Shown here in pieces: positions 57,570-64,000 of a DNA stretch of 64,000 nt. Below the pieces are notes generated by a model. That model saw only the letters and a list, made by a program, of their open reading frames with translations. It was not told where the DNA came from and ran no database searches. Every line of letters starts with the position of its first letter. Position 1 is the stretch's first letter. The stretch spans positions 101,114,733 to 101,178,732 of the forward strand of contig OZ035960.1 in the NCBI GenBank assembly GCA_964034945.1, in the 5' to 3' direction. The position numbers were made by a program, and so were the translations under genes. The DNA is from Chrysopilus asiliformis. Lineage: Eukaryota > Arthropoda > Insecta > Diptera > Rhagionidae.

Positions 57570-58040
57570 TAAGATATGAAAAAGTTTTGAAAGAGTGGCT
57601 AAAGTAAAATAATCCTTAATTTCTCTGAAAATATTAAGTTTGAATAAACCAGATTAAACCAATCGTAAAAAGCTTACTTTTCATTTTGTAGTTATAGATT
57701 TTTAAATTCGGTTTGATACCCTTTTGCCACCGACAGTTTTCTGCTGCTTTTTTGTGCAATAAGTTTCGATGTCGATTAAATGACGACACAATAAATGCTC
57801 TTTCTTTTCTTCGTTTTTACTTCCAAAAGGGATAAATTATGACCACACATTGATAATTGAATAAAATGCATTCTAATAAAAACAACTGTTGGTATTATTT
57901 GTATTTTTTTTAATCATATTTAACTAAAATAAGTATACGGTTATTAACCGGTTATAACCGGTTAAATTTTTTTCAAAAAGTCAGTTAACCGTTAACCGGT
58001 TATGAAATTATTTTAACGGTTTCCATTCCCTAGTGCTAAC

Positions 58041-58510
58041 ACTTTAAAATGTAGCATTAAAATATATTATTTACAATTTTAGCTTTTGTGTATAGCGTGC
58101 ACTGTATTTCATCTTTTATATTAGTTTCCAAACATTTTAAACTTCATTTAACGTTTTTTTTCTAATTTTCAATTTCCTACCTGCACAGAAAAAAGTGTCG
58201 TCCTTCAGTAGCATTTGAAAATTAAAATTTTTATAAAAACAAATTTCTTATGCAAATTTTTGACCACTTTTTGTGAATTTTCAGGTAAATTGATTTGTTT
58301 GTCAAGTTTTGATCAGCCGAAAGATTTTGTTTTTTATCTGGAAAAATTGAAAATCGAAGAAAAACTTTCCTTAAAGAATGTTGGAGAGTTGAAATTTCGC
58401 TTTTGAAGCAGTCTGTTATGGCTGGCTAAAATGTTGTCTAAAACAGAATTTTCTTTTAAATTAAATTAAAATAATAGAAATTTTTCTATTTGAATTTTGA
58501 AAGTTTTTAG
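58041..58510. other. No recognised feature
   Basis: AT-rich; the frame 58215-58406 has no motif. Confidence 0.5.
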
Positions 58511-58514
58511 CTTT

Positions 58515-58866
58515 AAGGCCGGAATACAATTGGTCCGACACAACATTTACGGTGACAGATTACGGCGAAAGATTACGGCGACAGTTTACGATAACAGATT
58601 ACGGCGACAGATTACGGCGATAAAGTTGTCCTCCACATACAATTCCGCACACTTTGTTGTTCTAAACGCCATTTGCTTTTCATTTGTTTTTGACAATGGG
58701 ACGGTGAGCCACATATAATATGCTTTTGAAATTCAGATTTTATGACTTCCGCACAAGATTTTATTTTGAATCAACAATGAAATTTTGTCGGCGAGCTGAC
58801 CGACAAAAATTAAATTCGATTAAACATTTTACGACGAACTTTGTCGGATTGATTGTATACAGAAGC
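58515..58866. repeat. Inverted-repeat element with GATTACGGCGACA array
   Basis: Ends approximate GAATACAATTGGTCCGACA and complement GTATACAATCAATCCGACA. Between 58547 and 58625 there are five to six copies of a 13-bp unit GATTACGGCGACA, slightly diverged. Probably a MITE; the target duplication is not clear. Confidence 0.55.
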
Positions 58867-58958
58867 ATAGAGTACTATAAGTTTAAAATCTGAAATGTTA
58901 ACACATTGGGCTGTGTTTTAGCTTTATCCACCTAGCGATGAGATACTTTTATTATATA

Positions 58959-59876
58959 ACTAGCTTGCGTTGCCGGGTTAAGTTTTTTCAAAATTTTTTT
59001 TTATGGTCTATGTTGGAGCTAAACTTTAGGCCAATCGGCTCGGTAGTTTCCCCGCGAAAGGGTAACACAGCGCAAAAACTAAATTTCGAAATCACTTTAC
59101 CCCTCCCTTTACTCCCCCACCTCTTGGGCTACTTTTTAATGGGTCTATGTTGGGGCTGGACCCCCGACGAACATCTATGCCAAATTTCAGGCCAATCGGT
59201 TCAGTAGTTTCCCCGCGAAAGAGTAACATAGAGGGAAAACTAAGTTTCGAGATTACTTTACCCCCTCCCCTTACTCCCCCCACCTATCGGGCTACTTTTT
59301 AATAAGTCTATGGTGGGACCGCACTCAGAAAAATGTCCAGGTCAACTTTTTGTCAGGTTAACTCTGACCTTACAGAGGTGTCTGTAAGCCAGCTAGCGGT
59401 CAGAGTTAACCTATCTAAGGTCAACTCGTGCAGCTCCCAATGCCCTACTTCACCTGCTGGTGGCTTAATTTCAGAATTTCTCCGACCACAGGTCAACTCA
59501 GTTTTACTTGCCCACATGCAGGCGAACGCGCGCCTGCCCGAGGCCAATTACGCCGTATGTAGGTCGTCGAGTTAGTCTCAATTTTTCTGAGTGCGGACCC
59601 CCGACGAACATCTATGCCAAATTTCAGGCCAATCGGTTCAGTAGTTTCCCCGCGAAAGAGTAACATAGCGCAAAAACTAAGTTTCGAAATCACTTTACCC
59701 TCTCCCCTGAAATGACTTTACCCTCTCCCCACCCCTCGCGCTACTTTTCCGTATGCCTATGTTAGAACCAGAACTACCACAGACACTCATGCCCAATTTC
59801 ATGTCAATCGGTTCAGCCGTTTTTGCGTGAAAGAGGAACAGACAGACAGACACCAACTCATTTTTATATATTAGTA
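58959..59876 (+). repeat. Dispersed repeat family B, copy 2
   Basis: Same order as 35225-35720: ACTAGCTTGCGTTGCCGGG, tandem TCTATGTTGG units, TCAATCGGTTCAGCCG, GACAGACA, ACTCATTTTTATATATTAG. Split by the CACTC MITE at 59322-59593, and with a short internal duplication near 59695-59735. Confidence 0.8.
59322..59593 (+). mobile_element. 272-bp CACTC-type MITE, copy 3
   Basis: Nearly identical to the copies at 5078 and 38271. Flanked by CG (59320-59321 and 59594-59595). Inserted within a family B unit, so the neighbouring unit at 59142 gives the empty site. Confidence 0.95.
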
Positions 59877-59879
59877 TGA

Positions 59880-60810
59880 TGATGATGATATGATTAAACC
59901 TCATATGATGATAAATTAAATATTTGAATTTTTTTACTTGAAAAAAATTTGGAATCTCGAGAACTAATTCAAGTAGAAAGTTCAAATTTAGCACTGAAGA
60001 GGCTTTTATTGAAAGTGAACCTCATTTGAAAATGACAAAAATTGAAGCACTCCTTCCCTCTCCTCCATACAAATGGTTAAATCTTTGGTATTTTTGTCCA
60101 AAACGGTTCATTTTTCAAAAAAAAAAGTTTGTGCAAAAAAGCGTGTGTTTTGAAAAAAAAAATTCTACCCACAAAAATTATCCTGCGGCGTATTTAATTA
60201 TAAAATTTTTGAATAAATTTGTTTCTAAAAATATTTTTTGGTACAGAAATTTTACTGTGTTCTAAAGAAGAAAGATATATAGAGAGTCCCTATTTACATA
60301 TAAGAGGAAATCATCATCAAAAAATTTCTTTATACAATTTATATCGCTAGACCTCAAAAATATCAGTTTAAGCAAATAAAACATCAGAAAACAAACTCTA
60401 ATTCAATATAAAAAATTTATTTACTGGAAAATCAAATAAATACAAATACTAACTTAGTCCAACTTATGGGGAATTGATAAATTATTCATAAAATTTTTCC
60501 ATTGTTGGAATTTTATCTGTGCAAATGAAATTCATAAAACGAACCAGAGTTCGTTTAAAAACTCAATTTTATTGTGAAAAAAAACTTTTAAAAAGCTTCC
60601 CATCAATGCAGAGGTCTCCATTATTTGCTATATGAATTTATGATACTAATTTTTTTTTAACTCTTCATTCAAAAATGAATTTTCTTGTTATCAAATTTGA
60701 ATTTCATTTAGCAGATCTATCGTATTGTAGGCAAAAATCAAATGAATAATTTCTCATAAAGTTACCCTCGCAAAAAAAATAAATCTGGTGCTTAATTAAT
60801 GATTTAAAAT
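59880..60810. other. No gene; likely serpin 3' flank
   Basis: AT-rich. A minus-strand AATAAA near 60567-60572 lies about 250 bp past the serpin stop and may be its polyadenylation signal. The phrase TCCTCCATACAAATGGTTAAA near 60060 recalls dispersed repeats. Confidence 0.45.
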
Positions 60811-60817
60811 GTCACAC

Positions 60818-63545
60818 TTAAAACTTATTGGGGAAGATATTTTTCTGTACTTCCGGAGCGACAACCTTGCCAGCAGCAATGATATGATCATCAATGTTGT
60901 CCCGTACGAAATAAACGAACGGACGATCGAAAATAATGACCTTTTCTGGTTCATTTGCTGATCGTAATGTATTTGCTGCGGTCAAGAAGTTCTCACTGCT
61001 AGCGCCCTCATCAACGCGGACGTTAACATGTTGAACTAATTCATCTACGTAGAGTTTTTGATCCTCCGTGATGCAGCTTAAATCCGCGTTCTTCGAAAAT
61101 AATGTCTTAAGTCCTAGTTTTTTGAGCATTTCTTCCGAACGACTGGTGGTTTCAGCGCAGAATTTCGGCAAGCGAACCTCAATTGAACAAATTGCAAGTT
61201 TCGAAGTTGCCATATCTAAATCTTCGGGTTTCAGTTTTTCGATTAAATTGCGTAAGCCGTCGCATTCTTTCGGTACGATTGCCAGCAGGGAGTAACGGTT
61301 ATTCTGTAAAAAAACAGGGTTTTCAAGAAATCATTTTTATAAATCAAAAATCAACATTTTTTCTTTGAATTTCGTTGTTGCGCACCATTTAAAAACTAAA
61401 TTTCCTATTTTTTATACTGAGGGAAATGGAATAAAGGTTTTAAGCCTGCTGCAGAACTATACCAGCTAAGTTTCCTTACATTATATGCTTGTTTACCTAC
61501 AAATTGTATCTGTCAACTTGCTGTAGGTTAAGAGGAAAATGTTTTTTGGAGGAAGTGAAGCTAACCGGCAATATTAGAACACGTTTGCCTGCGGTGGGCA
61601 TTGCGACGATGTAAAAGATTGTAAATGTTAGCAAGCCTATGAGAGGTGTACAATTTGCTCAGGACAGGTAAGCTTTACACTTACACGAGGCAAACTGGCG
61701 AAAAAACGACCTGCCACAGGTAAACAAAAAAAATGTTTACTTTTAGTACAAGTCCGTGTAAAGTATTGTCAGTTGAACTGAAAAAATAAGGAGTAATATT
61801 TTTACTGTGTACTTGCAGCAAATGTACAGTTAACTTGTGGAATTGGAACTTTTGACGAAGAAAAATTAACTTTGTTCGCCATAGGACAGGAAAAGTTCGC
61901 TTGTCCAAAAAATCGACTCCAGATGGCGAACTTTTTTGTTTTACGAACATAAATGCCTTTCTTTTAAAGAACTGATCTTCGAGGCATCAAAAAATCACCA
62001 TGATTTTTCAAATTACGCCTGTATGAAAACTATCTTTATTCTAAATCAAATTTTTTTAAACTCTCCTTTTTCATACAAAGCTTCAGTACCTAATTAGCTT
62101 TTAAAACCACTTTTCTCTAAAGTACTTCACAATTTCCCCTACAATATATCCAATTAACTCAAATTTCTAACAAAAAATCATTCAAAAAATCCAATAATTT
62201 AAAGTTCTTAACTAATTAAAATGCGATTAAATGATTATCCCATCCCTAATAAGCTTTTTTTCACTGTTGCCGTTTAAAATAAATATCCTTGTATCTAATT
62301 AAACAATAACCAACACAAAAATAGATACGCGAAAATAAGGCGGCAAAAAAAGAACCAAATTAAGTACAAAATTGATACAAGCATAAACCACATAAAACAT
62401 TAATCATGATCCCGATTATAAAATGGAGAAGGCACAGACATTGAAGGAGATTTGTTAATCAATCAAAAATCCAAGTATAGAGTAAAACGAAAGAACCCAA
62501 AACGGAGCTTTAATTATTAAACTTGAGATATTTGTCATTGATTGATTAATATCACATAGCAGAGAAAATTCCACCACTTTGTGGGAAAACTGAAATATTT
62601 TCTCTGCATAATTTTTTTTTTCTAATTTTGAGTCAAAGGATTTACAAACACTTAAAGACGTTTTATTTGAATGTGGCAACATTTTGCAATAAAAAAAAAT
62701 TTCTGATTATTTTGACTAATTAATAAGGGGTAGGTATAAGATCAAGATTGTAATACAATTAATTTACTATAAAATATGTTCTCACATTTTTTTTTCTCGT
62801 AACATTCACTAGAAATAAGATATTTGCGAAAAGTTAATTTGTTTTATAGTAAATTAAATGTTGTACAGTTTCGTCATAGAATATTTTTGCATAAGTCGAG
62901 ATATTTAAGAGTTATTTCCATTATCCATGATATTTAAGAGTTATTTCCATTAGGTTTTTATCGGCCTTTGCATTTGATAGACACATTTGACAGTTCCCTT
63001 GGTCGAGCCTTCGGCCTAATGTCGGCCGAAGCCGAAATTTAGCCGAAGGTAATCGAAGACGAAGCCGAAGCCTATTAATCGATCGGACTCTAATAATTAC
63101 CCTCACAATTACCCTACATTTACAGAAACACGTCTTCAACATATAAAAAAAACAAAAAAAATTGGTAAAAATTTCTATTGTAAAAACGTTTTTAATACTT
63201 GAAAAAATTAATGAAGTTTAGTTAAAAAAAACACATTTTACATACCTCATAGGGAAACTCAACGGCTTGACTCTTGAGCTCTTCCAATTCTGCTACCCTG
63301 AAGTTTCCATGTGATTTCATCATCGTTACGGGAATGGATTTCTCTTTGCTCACATAGAAGACATCTTCATCCGATTTCCGCAATTGCTGGAAGGGATATG
63401 CCCAATTACCGCGATAATAAAGTCCGTTAAAGAGGAGCATCTGGGATTTTGGGGGTTGCTCTCCAGCATCATCACCTACTAAAGAATTGGCACTCAACGC
63501 GGAAGCCACGTCGTCCTTCATAAACAAAGTGCGAGCAGTTGGGAA
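60818..63545 (-). CDS. Serpin, last two exons (5' part outside window)
   Basis: Exon 63545-63246 (100 codons, phase 0 at both ends; acceptor ATCAAG, donor GTATGT) encodes the s3A/s4C region MLLFNGLYYRGNWAYPF and the block VTMMKSHGNFRVAEL ... SQAVEFPYE. A 1942-bp intron follows. The last exon (61303-60818, stop TAA) continues NNRYSLLAIVPKECDGL and EVRLPKF, then the KKLGLKTLF block. The reactive loop follows, after VDEG, and the protein ends with FDRPFVYFVRD and AGKVVAPE. These are hallmark serpin motifs in the right order; 261 residues of an expected 370-400 are present. Counting from the hinge Gly as P15 puts Arg-Ser at P1-P1' (codons 60964-60959), suggesting a trypsin-like target. The hinge P12-P9 reads SENF, not the small residues usual in inhibitors. 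Which insect serpin orthologue this is cannot be told here. Confidence 0.9.
61304..63245 (-). other. Serpin intron
   Basis: Bounded by GTATGT and TTTACAG on the minus strand. Contains no exon-like frame. 62905-62955 has a 31-bp direct duplication (ATATTTAAGAGTTATTTCCA words) and 62985-63085 a GCCGAAGCCGAA-rich imperfect palindrome. Confidence 0.8.
62985..63085. repeat. Palindromic GGCCGAAGCC cluster in the intron
   Basis: GAGCCTTCGGCC, TCGGCCGAAGCCGAAATT, AGCCGAAGG and GAAGCCGAAGCC form overlapping inverted words. It stands out from the AT-rich intron and resembles the word-packed end of a hAT-like element, but no boundary was found. Confidence 0.5.
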
Positions 63546-64000
63546 CTTGATAAAAAATAAACAAAAGGAGCAAAAATCATTCAATAAGTTGATTGAATGT
63601 TACACAATTTTTTTTTCCTGTACTTGGTACTGCAATAAAGAATTTTTATTCGGATACGAGGGTAGTGTGAAAAGTTCCAGGAAGACACTTTGTACCAGTT
63701 TTTACCATTTTTTTATAGTCTCCCTTCCATGAAAGGATGTAAGCGCAAATTTCAGCTCAATTGGCTGAATGGTTTCCTAAATATAGTGGCTGACAGCCGT
63801 ATGGCTAAAATTTTCCACATTTTTCCGGATTTTCACGAAAATAACATTTTTTTAACAAATAAAAACCACAACTTGCCTGTTTTCGATCATATAAAAAAAT
63901 ATCAGTTGTGGTTAATTCAAAATATTCCTCTGCAATGTTTAAAAATCCAGAAAAAATGAGTAAAAAAAAAATATATCCGTTAGAGATAAATAAAAACCCT
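63546..64000 (-). other. Probably the preceding serpin intron
   Basis: Lies just upstream of a splice acceptor. No further serpin exon is visible before the window ends. Contains CAGCTCAATTGGCTGAATGG-type repeat words. Confidence 0.5.

Larger units (their letters stand above)
54822..57620. mobile_element. Inserted foldback element, GACTTTAGCC words
   Basis: The left part (54826-55190) and right part (57050-57610) are inverted relative to each other; for example AAATTATATAAAGACTG recurs as its complement. Both carry CGACTTTAGCC or GGCTAAAGT words. The middle holds a piece of dispersed repeat family C and the foldback at 55557-56351. Exact ends are uncertain. Confidence 0.55.
54051..58032 (+). 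mobile_element. hAT element with AACCGGTT arrays and broken transposase
   Basis: Termini TAGGGAATGGAAACCGGTTA and complement. Perfect 8-bp duplication GTGCTAAC (54043-54050 and 58033-58040). Both ends carry AACCGGTTAT and GTTAACCGGTTA palindromic words (54061-54160 and 57940-58020). The left third encodes pieces of a hAT transposase. From about 54822 to 57620 it is occupied by later insertions, including a foldback at 55557-56351 and the 384-bp MITE at 57186-57569. Confidence 0.93.

Overview
This window is eukaryotic and almost certainly from an insect. It is AT-rich, densely packed with dispersed and nested transposable elements, and has only two recognisable host genes. Both are intron-containing and on the minus strand: a serpin, and a small secreted protein of the DUF1091 type. 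DUF1091 genes are especially numerous in flies, so Diptera is a reasonable but weak guess. I saw no bacterial gene organisation, CRISPR array, tRNA or rRNA.

Layout. 1-12 kb: a LINE tail (1.1 kb), several miniature inverted-repeat elements (5078-5349, 5618-5994, 7521-8006), tandem-type dispersed repeats, and a 1.5-kb foldback hAT (9749-11291) with a perfect 8-bp target duplication. 12-26 kb: a CT microsatellite, two fragments of one RTE-like LINE, two piggyBac-like MITEs, a TA-flanked element built around a repeated 14-mer (20064-21382), and a GC-rich MITE (24599-25115). 26.5-31.5 kb: a nest in which a TA-flanked element contains a hAT, which contains another hAT-like element, which contains a third hAT, each inner boundary marked by target duplications. 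31-43 kb: further repeat copies, then about 115 head-to-tail copies of a 7-bp unit (41144-41950). 43.3-44.3 kb: the DUF1091 gene, its second exon split by a 384-bp foldback MITE. 45.6-51.4 kb: a complete Ty3/gypsy retrotransposon with identical 266-bp LTRs, a 5-bp target duplication and one uninterrupted 1368-codon gag-pol frame. 54.0-58.0 kb: a hAT carrying transposase remnants and several later insertions. 60.8-63.5 kb: the last two exons of the serpin, whose 5' part lies beyond the right edge.

The main biological content is the transposon ecology. At least five hAT-type families each carry ends packed with their own short palindrome, and two TA-flanked families repeat their terminal core along the element. 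Three 272-bp CACTC-type MITE copies and two 384-bp foldback copies are nearly identical, and the LTR pair is identical, so several families moved recently. One of those insertions appears to have broken a host gene.

Limits: everything was read by eye. Family names rest on terminal repeats, target duplications and protein motifs, not database matches. Boundaries of the dispersed repeats without target duplications are approximate.
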